This document shows positions 42,472 through 50,500 of a stretch of 64,000 bases of DNA, in pieces (the stretch's first letter is position 1; each line of letters opens with the position of its first letter). The stretch comes from Pseudomonas sp. 14P_8.1_Bac3. Its GTDB lineage: Bacteria > Pseudomonadota > Gammaproteobacteria > Pseudomonadales > Pseudomonadaceae. The stretch spans positions 186,001 to 250,000 of the forward strand of contig NZ_JANLOD010000078.1 of NCBI RefSeq assembly GCF_025466085.1, in the 5' to 3' direction. The notes under the pieces are model-generated. The model did not search any database. It was given only the letters and a program-made list of their open reading frames with translations, and was not told the origin of the DNA. The position numbers and the translations under genes were made by a program.

Positions 42472-43250
42472 TCGGCGCGCCACCGCAATGGCTGTTGCTG
42501 GATGTACCGGGCGCGCCTCAAGCGAAAGCACTGCTGCAACAGACGTTCCCCCAGGCCCGGTGTTTCTGGTTGTTCGAGGACACGGAGCTGCAGGCGTTGC
42601 GCGAAGACGGTCCGGCGCTGATCGACCTGCGCACCTGCCCGGCCCTGGCGGAGTCATGCTACAGCCAGACGCAGGTCTGGCGGGGTCTGTTGATCGTCAG
42701 CGAAGCGTCGTCCTCGCAGTTGCTGGAGCATTTGCGCCGCATGCTCACCGTCACGATCGGGCTGCATCATCGGGCCGTACTGAGCTATTACAACCCCAAC
42801 ACGGCCAGTTACTTTTTCGATGCCTGCGATGCGCTGGAGTTGAGCCGCTGGCTGGGGCCTATCAACCGGTTGCACTGGTTCGGCGGAACTTGGGCCGACC
42901 GGGCGATTGGCAGCCAGGGCTGGCAGCACTTGCTCAACCCGGAACTCGCGGTCAGTCCGCTGGCTGTCGAAGAAAGCCTCAGCCCGCGCCAGCGGGAAAA
43001 GCTGCAAACCTGCCTGCTGGAACAGCATGCCTGGCACTGGAACCAGGCCACCGGAACCGATTACCACCGCTTGTGGGCCCATGTGCAGGAAGGGCTGATG
43101 CTGGGCTTTCGCGAACGACCGGTGCTCGATGGCTGGTTGTGGCTACGCTTGCAGTACCCGCGGGCTTCGCTGGTGCAGCCGTTGTCGGGACGCACGCAGC
43201 AGGAACGCCTCGAAAACCTGCGCAATCGCTGGCAGAACGATCAACCTTGA
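42468..43250 (+). CDS. DUF4123 T6SS adaptor (Tap/Tec-like)
   Basis: 260 residues. DUF4123 family (WLLLDVPGAPQA at the N-terminus, FWLFEDTELQ, AVLSYYNPNTASYFFDAC and LSRWLGPINRLHWFGG). DUF4123 proteins load effectors onto a particular VgrG. Its ATG overlaps the vgrG stop. In normal arrangements the cognate effector gene comes next; here the next gene is a lipoprotein alpha/beta hydrolase. Confidence 0.85.
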   Translation: MIGAPPQWLLLDVPGAPQAKALLQQTFPQARCFWLFEDTELQALREDGPALIDLRTCPALAESCYSQTQVWRGLLIVSEASSSQLLEHLRRMLTVTIGLHHRAVLSYYNPNTASYFFDACDALELSRWLGPINRLHWFGGTWADRAIGSQGWQHLLNPELAVSPLAVEESLSPRQREKLQTCLLEQHAWHWNQATGTDYHRLWAHVQEGLMLGFRERPVLDGWLWLRLQYPRASLVQPLSGRTQQERLENLRNRWQNDQP

Positions 43251-43268
43251 ACACGGGAATCAATATCA

Positions 43269-44156
43269 ATGGCCAGCACGCTCCGGCGCCTGTTCAGCCT
43301 GGCAATCGGCGGGTGTTTGCTGTTCGCGATGACGGCATGCTCGCCCCTGAAAATGCTGAATGCCTTGACCCCCGACGGCAGTTTCGACAAGACCGAAGGC
43401 ATTGCCTACGGGAGCGATCCGCGGCAAAAACTCGATGTGTATGTGCCGCGCCATCCCATGGAAGGCGCTCCGGTGGTGGTATTTTTCTATGGTGGCAGCT
43501 GGAACAGCGGCTCGCGCAGCGATTACGGTTTTGTTGGTGAGGCGTTGGCGTCCCGGGGGATGGTGGCGGTGCTGGCGGATTATCGGTTGTACCCGCAGGT
43601 GCGTTACCCGCTGTTCCTGGAAGATAACGCGCAGGCCGTCGCCTGGACGCACGAGCACATTCGCCAGTTTTCCGGAAATCCGCAGCGGTTGTACCTGATG
43701 GGGCACAGCTCCGGGGCGTACAACGCAGCGATGCTGGCGCTGGACCCCGGTTTGCTGGGGGCGGTGGGCCTGTCACCGCACAATCTCAGCGGCTGGATCG
43801 GCCTGGCCGGACCGTACGATTTTCTGCCGATCGAAAATCGGCAAGTGCGCCCGGTGTTTTTCTGGCCGGATTCCCCGCCGCAGTCACAGCCGATCAATCA
43901 CATCAGTCGCGGCGCGCCACCGGCCTTGTTGATGGCGGCGACGGACGACGATCTGGTCAACCCGACGCGCAACACCGGTGGCCTGGCGCGCAAGTTGCGC
44001 GAGGCCGGCGTGCCGGTGCAGGACCTGTATTTCTCGCGCCCCGGCCATGCCACGCTGGTGGCGACGCTGTCACGACCGATGCGTGGTCTGGCGCCGGTGC
44101 TGGATCAGGTTACGGCATTCGTGAAGGCGACGCCGGTCAGTGAACCCGCCCTGTGA
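43269..44156 (+). CDS. Alpha/beta hydrolase with lipoprotein signal
   Basis: 295 residues. A lipobox-like signal ends at Cys24 (AMTAC). FYGG oxyanion motif at 73-76, nucleophile GHSSG with Ser147, and a C-terminal acid/His pair in the TDDDLV and GHATLV regions, giving the standard esterase triad. Begins 18 bp after the DUF4123 gene. A carboxylesterase-like lipoprotein; substrate unknown. As a possible T6SS effector it would be unusual because of the lipobox, so it may just be a neighbour or an accessory. It overlaps the convergent MATE gene by 20 bp. Confidence 0.8.
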   Translation: MASTLRRLFSLAIGGCLLFAMTACSPLKMLNALTPDGSFDKTEGIAYGSDPRQKLDVYVPRHPMEGAPVVVFFYGGSWNSGSRSDYGFVGEALASRGMVAVLADYRLYPQVRYPLFLEDNAQAVAWTHEHIRQFSGNPQRLYLMGHSSGAYNAAMLALDPGLLGAVGLSPHNLSGWIGLAGPYDFLPIENRQVRPVFFWPDSPPQSQPINHISRGAPPALLMAATDDDLVNPTRNTGGLARKLREAGVPVQDLYFSRPGHATLVATLSRPMRGLAPVLDQVTAFVKATPVSEPAL

Positions 44157-45486
44157 ACCAGCCGTCGTTACGACGCAACAGCCAGGCAATCACGCCGAGG
44201 GTCAGGCTGCGCAGGACCATGAACAACAGGAACGTTATCCACAGCCCGTGATTGCCCAACCCTTGCAGGGCCCAGGCAAACGGCAACAACAGCAATACCG
44301 TGAGCAACATGCCGTTGCGCATTTCCCGGGCGCGGGTCGCGCCGATGAACAGGCCGTCGAGCAGGTAGCTCCACACCGCAATCAACGGCAGGGCCGCCAG
44401 GTAAGGCAGGTAAATGAAGGCCGTGTCGCGCACGCTCTGGATATCGGTCTGCATCTCGATAAACAGGTGCCCGGCGAACAGAAACAGCACGGCAAAACCC
44501 AGGCTCGCCAGCAACGACCAGCCACAGGCAACCACCAGTGAACGGCGCAGGGCATCCCGGTCGCGCGCGCCAATCGCGTGCCCGCACAGCGCCTCCACGG
44601 CGTGGGCCAGGCCATCGAGTGCGTGAGCGGTCAGCAGCAGTCCGTTGAGCAGCAAGGCATTGGCGGCGACGGTGGCATCCCCCAGGCGCGCGCCTTGTAC
44701 GGTGATCAGGAAGAACACCGATTGCAGCAACAGGCTACGAATGAAGATGTCGCGGTTGACGGCCAGCAACGGTCGCCAGCTCTGCCACAACGCGAGCGCC
44801 GCCCAGGCGATGTGGCCGGGGTAGGCGCGCAGGGCTTTGCGGGTCATCAGCAGGCCGATCAGCGCGCCGGTCCATTCGGCGATCACCGAGGCCCGGGCGG
44901 CGCCGACCACACCCCATTCCAGGCCGAGGACAAACCATAGGTTCAGCGCGATGTTGACCAGGTTGGTGCTCAGCAAAATCGCCAGCGGCGCCCGTGCATT
45001 CTGCGTACCGAGAAACCAGCCGACCAAGGCATAACTGGCCAGCGCGGCGGGCAGGCCGAACAGACGCGTGTGGAAAAATTCGCGGGTCAGTTGATCCAGC
45101 TCGGCCGACGGTTGCATGAAGTGCAGGGCGACCCCGCTCAACGGGATGCCTAGCGCACCCAGGGCGATGGCCAGCCCCATGGCCAGCAACAGCCCCTGCA
45201 ACAGAATTTGCCGCAGCGCCGCCCCATCGCCGCGGCCGGCGGCCTGGGCGGCGAACCCGGTGGAGCCCATGCGCAGAAAGCCCATGGCCCAGGCGAGAAA
45301 GGTATACAGGCTGGCCCCGACCGCCACGGCGCCCAGTTGATGGGCATGGGGCAAGTGGCCGATGACCGTGCTGTCGACCAGCGCCACCAGCGGCACGGAG
45401 ATGTTCGAGAGAATCATGGGCGCGGCGAGCGCCCAGACCCGGCGATGGGTCGGGCGGTCGCGCCAGTCGGCAATCAGGTTGGACAT
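44137..45486 (-). CDS. MATE family multidrug/toxin efflux transporter (DinF-like)
   Basis: 449 residues with 12 hydrophobic segments. HRRVWALAAPMILSNISVPLVALVDSTVIGHLPHA is the family N-terminus; VGASLYTFLAWAMGFLRMGSTGFAAQAAG fits the DinF branch. Exports cationic compounds using ion gradients. Start ATG 45486 (MSNLIADWRDRP); longer frame rejected. Confidence 0.92.
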   Translation of the reverse strand: MSNLIADWRDRPTHRRVWALAAPMILSNISVPLVALVDSTVIGHLPHAHQLGAVAVGASLYTFLAWAMGFLRMGSTGFAAQAAGRGDGAALRQILLQGLLLAMGLAIALGALGIPLSGVALHFMQPSAELDQLTREFFHTRLFGLPAALASYALVGWFLGTQNARAPLAILLSTNLVNIALNLWFVLGLEWGVVGAARASVIAEWTGALIGLLMTRKALRAYPGHIAWAALALWQSWRPLLAVNRDIFIRSLLLQSVFFLITVQGARLGDATVAANALLLNGLLLTAHALDGLAHAVEALCGHAIGARDRDALRRSLVVACGWSLLASLGFAVLFLFAGHLFIEMQTDIQSVRDTAFIYLPYLAALPLIAVWSYLLDGLFIGATRAREMRNGMLLTVLLLLPFAWALQGLGNHGLWITFLLFMVLRSLTLGVIAWLLRRNDGWFTGRVH

Positions 45487-45529
45487 GCGGGCTCCTTGAG
45501 GAGCGAGCATTGTAACGACACCGGTTGAT

Positions 45530-45619
45530 TGTGGGAGCGGGCTGGCTCGCGAAGACGGTGTGCCTGACACATTGATGTTGGACGTGCCGGCGCTTTCGCG
45601 AGCGAGCCCGCTCCCACAG
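45530..45619. repeat. REP pair upstream of the MATE gene
   Basis: Inverted arms TGTGGGAGCGGGCTGGCTCG and the CGAGCGAGCCCGCTCCCACA side in the gap between the MATE gene and the small membrane protein. Confidence 0.85.
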
Positions 45620-45622
45620 GTG

Positions 45623-45916
45623 TCAGTGGATGATCCAGCTCAGCAGCCACAACCCCAGCAGCAACCAGATGATCCCCATGATGATCGACGCATTCATGAA
45701 CGCGCGGATCGCCGACCACAGCAGCATCAGTCCGAGAATCAAGGCGATGATGCTGATGATCGAAGTGTCCATGCCCAGCGCCCGGGACAACCCGTCGACA
45801 AAGTTGCCACCCGCGTGGCTCAACAGATTGAACAGGCCGCTGAGGGCGTCAACGATAAAACGGATGACCGAACCGAGTGCCTGCCCGAGCCATTCGAAAA
45901 AGCTTTCTACCTGCAT
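45623..45916 (-). CDS. Small hydrophobic membrane protein
   Basis: 97 residues with two close membrane segments (SIISIIALILGLMLLWSAI and SIIMGIIWLLLGLWLLSWII) and an amphipathic N-terminus with FFEWLGQALG. No recognised domain. ATG 45916 (MQVESFF) chosen because the upstream extension is not protein-like. Confidence 0.6.
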   Translation of the reverse strand: MQVESFFEWLGQALGSVIRFIVDALSGLFNLLSHAGGNFVDGLSRALGMDTSIISIIALILGLMLLWSAIRAFMNASIIMGIIWLLLGLWLLSWIIH

Positions 45917-46133
45917 GTCGTTAACGTCCTGATGTAAGTGGTTGAGCCTTGGGCCATGAATCGCGGTGGCGAGTTCCTTGCAGGCGTCGAGCTTGCTCGC
46001 GAAAGCGGTGGGACAGCCACCCCTAATATCGCATTTTTTACCCCTTCCACTCGAGCCAGCCCAGCCTATGCGGTCAACGCCACTTGCCATACCCGGCCAT
46101 CCCCCCGAAGCTATACGCCTTCAGGAGAGCCCG

Positions 46134-46436
46134 ATGAACCTTGTTGAACTGACCGAACGCCTGCACGCCATCCGTGACCGCAATGACTGGCGGCCATTTC
46201 ACAGCCCGAAAAACCTGGCCATGGCCGCGAGCGTGGAAATGTCCGAACTGGTGGAAATTTTCCAGTGGCTGACCGAAGACCAGTCCCGCCAGCTGCCGGC
46301 CGACAAACTGGCCCACGCCGGGCAGGAGGTCGGCGACATCGTCCTGTACCTGCTGTTGCTGTGCAGCGAGTTGGGGCTGGACATGAACGAAGTGGTGCGC
46401 AGCAAGCTCGCGGACAGTGAACGGAGGTTCAGCTGA
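46134..46436 (+). CDS. MazG-like nucleotide pyrophosphohydrolase
   Basis: 100 residues. The MazG/dUTPase-2 metal motif is visible: AASVEMSELVEIFQW and GQEVGDIVLYLLLLCSELGLD, that is ExxE plus ExxD. Hydrolyses (d)NTPs, probably as house-cleaning. The Shine-Dalgarno (CAGGAGAG) is good. Its stop overlaps the cmoM start by one base. Confidence 0.85.
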   Translation: MNLVELTERLHAIRDRNDWRPFHSPKNLAMAASVEMSELVEIFQWLTEDQSRQLPADKLAHAGQEVGDIVLYLLLLCSELGLDMNEVVRSKLADSERRFS

Positions 46437-47185
46437 TGAGCGACCGGCATTTCGATCAACTGGCGACCCGTTTCGCCGAAAAGATCTACGGCGGCGCCAA
46501 AGGCGCGATCCGCCTGGCGGTGCTGCAAGCTGACCTGGCAGAAACCCTGCCGGACCGACCGTTGCGCGTGCTCGATATCGGCGCCGGCCTGGGCCACATG
46601 TCGTTATGGCTGGCCCAGCGTGGTCATGACGTCACCCTGGCGGAACCGGCCGAGCCGATGCTCGAAGGCGCCCGCCAGCGTTTCGCCGAGGCCGGACAGC
46701 GCGCAACGTTCATTCAGGCACCGTGGCAGGAACTGCTTGGCCAACTGACCGAACCCTACGACCTGGTGCTGTGCCACGCGGTGCTGGAATGGCTGGCCGA
46801 ACCCCATGCGATTCTTCCTGTCCTGCATCAGCTGACCCAGCCGGGCGGCTGGTTGTCCCTGGCTTTCTACAACCGTGATGCGTTGATCTACCGCAACCTG
46901 CTCAAAGGCCACTTCCGCAAGATGCGCAAGAACGACATGGCCGGTGAAAAGCAGAGCCTGACCCCGCAAAAGCCCCTCGACCCACGTGAATTGTCGGCGC
47001 AACTTGAAGGCTTGTGGCAGGTCGAAACCCAGAGCGGGGTGCGTGTTTTTCACGACTACATGCCGGTGGAATTCCAGGCCCGCGCCGAACTGGTGGACTT
47101 GCTCGAAATGGAACTGGCCCACCGGCGTCACCCAAGCTTTGCCGGACTTGGGCGCTACTTGCACTGGATCTGTCGGCCGGTCTGA
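46436..47185 (+). CDS. cmoM: tRNA 5-carboxymethoxyuridine methyltransferase CmoM
   Basis: 249 residues. SAM-dependent methyltransferase: RFAEKIYGGAKGAIRLAVL, then LRVLDIGAGLGHMSLWLA (motif I). The KIYGxxKGxIR segment is the family N-terminus. It should methylate cmo5U to mcmo5U at the wobble position of some tRNAs. Confidence 0.88.
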   Translation: MSDRHFDQLATRFAEKIYGGAKGAIRLAVLQADLAETLPDRPLRVLDIGAGLGHMSLWLAQRGHDVTLAEPAEPMLEGARQRFAEAGQRATFIQAPWQELLGQLTEPYDLVLCHAVLEWLAEPHAILPVLHQLTQPGGWLSLAFYNRDALIYRNLLKGHFRKMRKNDMAGEKQSLTPQKPLDPRELSAQLEGLWQVETQSGVRVFHDYMPVEFQARAELVDLLEMELAHRRHPSFAGLGRYLHWICRPV

Positions 47186-47197
47186 TCGGAGCGCGAA

Positions 47198-47812
47198 ATG
47201 AAAAGTCGTTCAGGGTTACTGGTGATCTGTCTGGGATTGGCGGCCTGCCAGGGCAGCAATCCCTACGTGGCAAGCTCCAAGCCCTTGCCACCGGCGCCGC
47301 CGCAAGCGGCCAGCACCTTCGACCGCAGCGCCTACCCGGCGCCCCCTCGCGACTACGGTCGCTACCGCAGCTGGGCCTGGCTCGACGGGCGCCTGCCGCC
47401 AGGCACGGCGTGGGCGGACTCGGCGCAAGTCGCCGAAGCGGTGAGCAATGCCCTGGACCAGCGCGGCCTGCGTCCGCTGCATGACAATCGCCCGGCGGAC
47501 CTGTTCGTCAGCGCCAACCTGCATCTGGAAACCCGTTTGCGTCAGGTCCAGGACGACTACGGTTACTACGGCGGGGGTTATGGCGGTTACAACCGCTACG
47601 GCAGCGGCTACGGCATGTACAACACGGTGCCGATCGTCCGCACCTATTCGGAACAGGTCGTGGTGGTGCGGGTGGACATGTTTGACGCGCAAAGCGGTCA
47701 GCCGGTCTGGAGTGCGAGCGCCGAAACCGCCAACAAGGGCAGCCAGAGCGCGCGCGCCGATGCGATTCGGGAGGCTGTGGAAAAGGCCATGTCGGCGTAT
47801 CCTCCCAGTTAG
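47198..47812 (+). CDS. DUF4136 lipoprotein, first copy
   Basis: 204 residues. Lipobox LGLAAC with the lipidated Cys near residue 17, a Pro-rich linker, then the DUF4136 domain (DYGRYRSWAWLDG; VSNALDQRGLRPL; DLFVSANLHLETRLRQVQDDYG). A Gly/Tyr-rich loop (YGYYGGGYGGYN) is an insertion in the domain. Function unknown; the fold is typical of small envelope lipoproteins. Adjacent to a second paralogue. Confidence 0.85.
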   Translation: MKSRSGLLVICLGLAACQGSNPYVASSKPLPPAPPQAASTFDRSAYPAPPRDYGRYRSWAWLDGRLPPGTAWADSAQVAEAVSNALDQRGLRPLHDNRPADLFVSANLHLETRLRQVQDDYGYYGGGYGGYNRYGSGYGMYNTVPIVRTYSEQVVVVRVDMFDAQSGQPVWSASAETANKGSQSARADAIREAVEKAMSAYPPS

Positions 47813-47866
47813 CTTCTGTGGATAAGAAGCATTCCGCAGGTTCATGTCTTCAATCGGAGAATCATC

Positions 47867-48424
47867 ATGTTCCGCCGTCTCGCTTTACTGGCCATTGCCG
47901 TGCTGCTCAGTGCCTGTGCGGGCAACCAGGTCAATCATGATTTCGACGCCAGCCGCGACTTCGCCGCCTACCGCAGCTGGAGCTGGAAAGAACCCGCGCT
48001 GCAATATCGCCCCGATGACCCACGGATCAAAAGTGACCTGACCGAGCAGCGCATCCGCCAGTCGGTGTCGGATCAGCTGGATCAACGCGGTCTGCGCCCG
48101 GCTGCGGCGGGCAGCAAGGGCAATCTGTTTGTACAAACCTACCTGATCGTCGAAGACCGCCAGCAACAAGTCACCACCAACTACGGCGGTGGTTGGGGTG
48201 GCCCATGGAATGGCTACTGGGGTGGGCCGATGTACAACGAAACCCGCAACATCACTTACAAAGTGGCAATCATCCAGATCGACCTGCTCGACGGCAAGGA
48301 CGGCAAGCTGGTGTGGCGCGGCAGCGACGAACAGATCCTCAGCCGCTCACCGAACCCGTCGGATCGCAGCAATGCGATACGCGAAACGGTCGGGCGCATC
48401 CTCGCCAATTACCCACCCAGATAA
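47867..48424 (+). CDS. DUF4136 lipoprotein, second copy
   Basis: 185 residues. Lipobox VLLSAC, then DFAAYRSWSWKEPAL and VSDQLDQRGLRPAAAG, matching the preceding gene, from which it is a diverged tandem copy 55 bp downstream. C-terminal RSNAIRETVGRILANYPP parallels ADAIREAVEKAMSAYPP in the first. Confidence 0.87.
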   Translation: MFRRLALLAIAVLLSACAGNQVNHDFDASRDFAAYRSWSWKEPALQYRPDDPRIKSDLTEQRIRQSVSDQLDQRGLRPAAAGSKGNLFVQTYLIVEDRQQQVTTNYGGGWGGPWNGYWGGPMYNETRNITYKVAIIQIDLLDGKDGKLVWRGSDEQILSRSPNPSDRSNAIRETVGRILANYPPR

Positions 48425-48437
48425 AAACTCGGCACGA

Positions 48438-48540
48438 CCCTGTGGGAGCGGGCTTGCTCGCGAAAGCGGAGTGTCAGCTGACACAGGTGTCGCCTGGCAC
48501 TCCGCATTCGCGAGCAAGCCCGCTCCCACAGGGTTTTTTC
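48438..48540 (+). terminator. REP pair doubling as terminator after the DUF4136 genes
   Basis: Near-perfect inverted arms CCCTGTGGGAGCGGGCTTGC and GCAAGCCCGCTCCCACAGGG, with complementary inner flanks (CTCGCGAAAGCGG / CATTCGCGAG), followed by TTTTTT. The pair would act as a strong terminator before tadG. Confidence 0.75.
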
Positions 48541-48643
48541 TGGTTTGGGCTGGCGTGTTGCCAGCAGGCTTGCCCTGGGTTGTCTACACTGGTTTCCACC
48601 AAAGGAGGTAGCGCTCGGCAGTGCGCCGGCAAAGGAGTGCGCG

Positions 48644-50500
48644 ATGTTTCCCCACTGGCAGTTTCGCGGCCCGTCCCGGCAACGGGGGGCGATCGGTTTG
48701 ATGGCGGCGCTGACCCTGGCCCTGGCGCTGGGTTTCACCGTGCTGGTGATCGACAGTGGCCGGCTGTACCTGGAACAACGCAAATTGCAGCGGGTGGCCG
48801 ACACTGCGGCACTCGAGGCCGTGACCCGCAACGGTAACTGCCTGCCCGGTCTCAGCGCCTCCACCTATGCAACGCAAAGTGCGGTGCGTAACGGTTTTAC
48901 CGTCAACGCCGACGGCACGCTGGCGATCAGTTGCGGCACTTTGCAGACCGGCGCGGACAATCGCCGAGCGTTCACCGCCGACGCCACCAAATCCTCCGCC
49001 ATACGCGTCATCGCTTCGCACACCGTCCCCACCAGTGTGGCGGCCGGCATCGGCGCATTGCTGTCCGGCGCGCCGGCCAGCCTGACCACCCGGCTCAGTG
49101 CTACCGCCGTGGCGGCAAGCCCGCTGCCGCCGCTGGCGCAATTGAGCATTCGCAGTACGCTGGCCGATGTCAATTTGCTGAACCCACTGTTCAGCTCGCT
49201 ATTGGGCAGCTCGGTGAACCTGACCCTGGCGAGCTGGAATGCGCTGGCCGGGGCGAACATCAACCTGCTCAGCTACATGGATCAGCTGGCGATCGACCTG
49301 GGCGTCACGGCGGGCGACTACAACGCACTGCTGCAGGCTGATGCGACGGTCGGAAAGCTGATCAAGGCTGCCGCCAAGGTGGCTCAACTCAACGGTTCAA
49401 CGGCCGACGTGGTGACAGGTCTCAATTCGTTGGTCACCGCCGCCGTCAGTCCGGTGACGTTGCATCTGGGCGATCTGCTAAAGCTGCAGACGGGCGGGTC
49501 GTCAGCCGGTCTGGAGGCTGATCTGAATGCGCTGCAACTGGTTCAAGCATTCGTTCAGCTCGGTAACAGCAAGAATGCGTTGGCGGCGACGTTGCCGGTC
49601 AATCTACTTGGCCTGGGCCTCGGGGCGACCGCCTCGATCAAGGTGATCGAACCGCCGCAGTTTTCAGTGGTGGGTAACCCCGCGTTGGCGAAACTCGACC
49701 CTCTGGGCGCCAACCGCATCTACGTGCGCACGGCGCAGGTCCGCGTGTTGGTCACCCTGGACTTATCGCTGGTCACCAATGTGATTGGTCTCGTGACCGG
49801 CACGTTGTCGGTGGTCACCGGGTTGTTGGGCCTCGACCTGCAGGTCTTGCCGAGCCCGAACCTGGACGTCAGCCTCGAAGCGGGCGGTGGCAACAGTTAC
49901 GTCACTGACTATTCCTGTGTCAGCGACACCAACACCAGCCTGGTTGCCAGTGCGACAACCTCGCTCGCCACCTTGCGTGTCGGCAAGCTCAATTCCAACT
50001 GGGCCTCGTCGAGCGCGCCGCTGACCGTCACCCCGATCACCTTGCTCGACATCGGGCAAAAACCGTGTGGCAGTTGCGCGCGCATTCCGTTCGCTGGAGG
50101 CGGCGCGGACCTGATGATCAACAGCCCGGCCTTGCAAACCACCGCCAGTCACACGTTTATCAACCCGGCAAAAGTCGGGATGCCGCCGGTTTCGCCGTAC
50201 ACCCTGACGGCGAGCAATGCGATTGCCGGGCTGTCCCAGGCGGTCAACGGCATTCAACTGACGGTCCACGCACCGACATTCAATCCGGGCGCCTTGCTGC
50301 AGGTTGTTTTCAATACGCTGGTGGGACTGGTGAACGGGGTGCTGACGCTGCTGGTCAACACGTTGAGTGGCATTCTCAGTCCTTTGCTGGACAACCTGCT
50401 CAACAACGTTCTGCTCACCTTGGGGATCGATGTCGGGAAAATCCAGGTCGATGCGAACCTCACCTGCGGCCAAAAAGGCAAGGCCTACCTGGTGATCTAA
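48644..50500 (+). CDS. tadG: Tad pilus assembly protein TadG
   Basis: 618 residues. N-terminal pseudopilin-like Tad segment (RQRGAIGLMAALTLALALGFTVLVIDSGRLYLEQRKLQ; then ADTAALEAV), followed by a long low-complexity extracytoplasmic part with Ala/Leu/Val-rich repeats. Start ATG 48644 has AAAGGAG upstream. Rightward, convergent with and overlapping pprA by four bases, and apart from the other tad genes. Confidence 0.87.
   Translation: MFPHWQFRGPSRQRGAIGLMAALTLALALGFTVLVIDSGRLYLEQRKLQRVADTAALEAVTRNGNCLPGLSASTYATQSAVRNGFTVNADGTLAISCGTLQTGADNRRAFTADATKSSAIRVIASHTVPTSVAAGIGALLSGAPASLTTRLSATAVAASPLPPLAQLSIRSTLADVNLLNPLFSSLLGSSVNLTLASWNALAGANINLLSYMDQLAIDLGVTAGDYNALLQADATVGKLIKAAAKVAQLNGSTADVVTGLNSLVTAAVSPVTLHLGDLLKLQTGGSSAGLEADLNALQLVQAFVQLGNSKNALAATLPVNLLGLGLGATASIKVIEPPQFSVVGNPALAKLDPLGANRIYVRTAQVRVLVTLDLSLVTNVIGLVTGTLSVVTGLLGLDLQVLPSPNLDVSLEAGGGNSYVTDYSCVSDTNTSLVASATTSLATLRVGKLNSNWASSSAPLTVTPITLLDIGQKPCGSCARIPFAGGGADLMINSPALQTTASHTFINPAKVGMPPVSPYTLTASNAIAGLSQAVNGIQLTVHAPTFNPGALLQVVFNTLVGLVNGVLTLLVNTLSGILSPLLDNLLNNVLLTLGIDVGKIQVDANLTCGQKGKAYLVI

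Noticed and set aside
43269..44156. Alpha/beta hydrolase as a Tle-type T6SS lipase effector
   Set aside because: It has a signal with lipobox (Cys24), which suggests export by Sec and membrane anchoring; kept only as a possibility in the findings.
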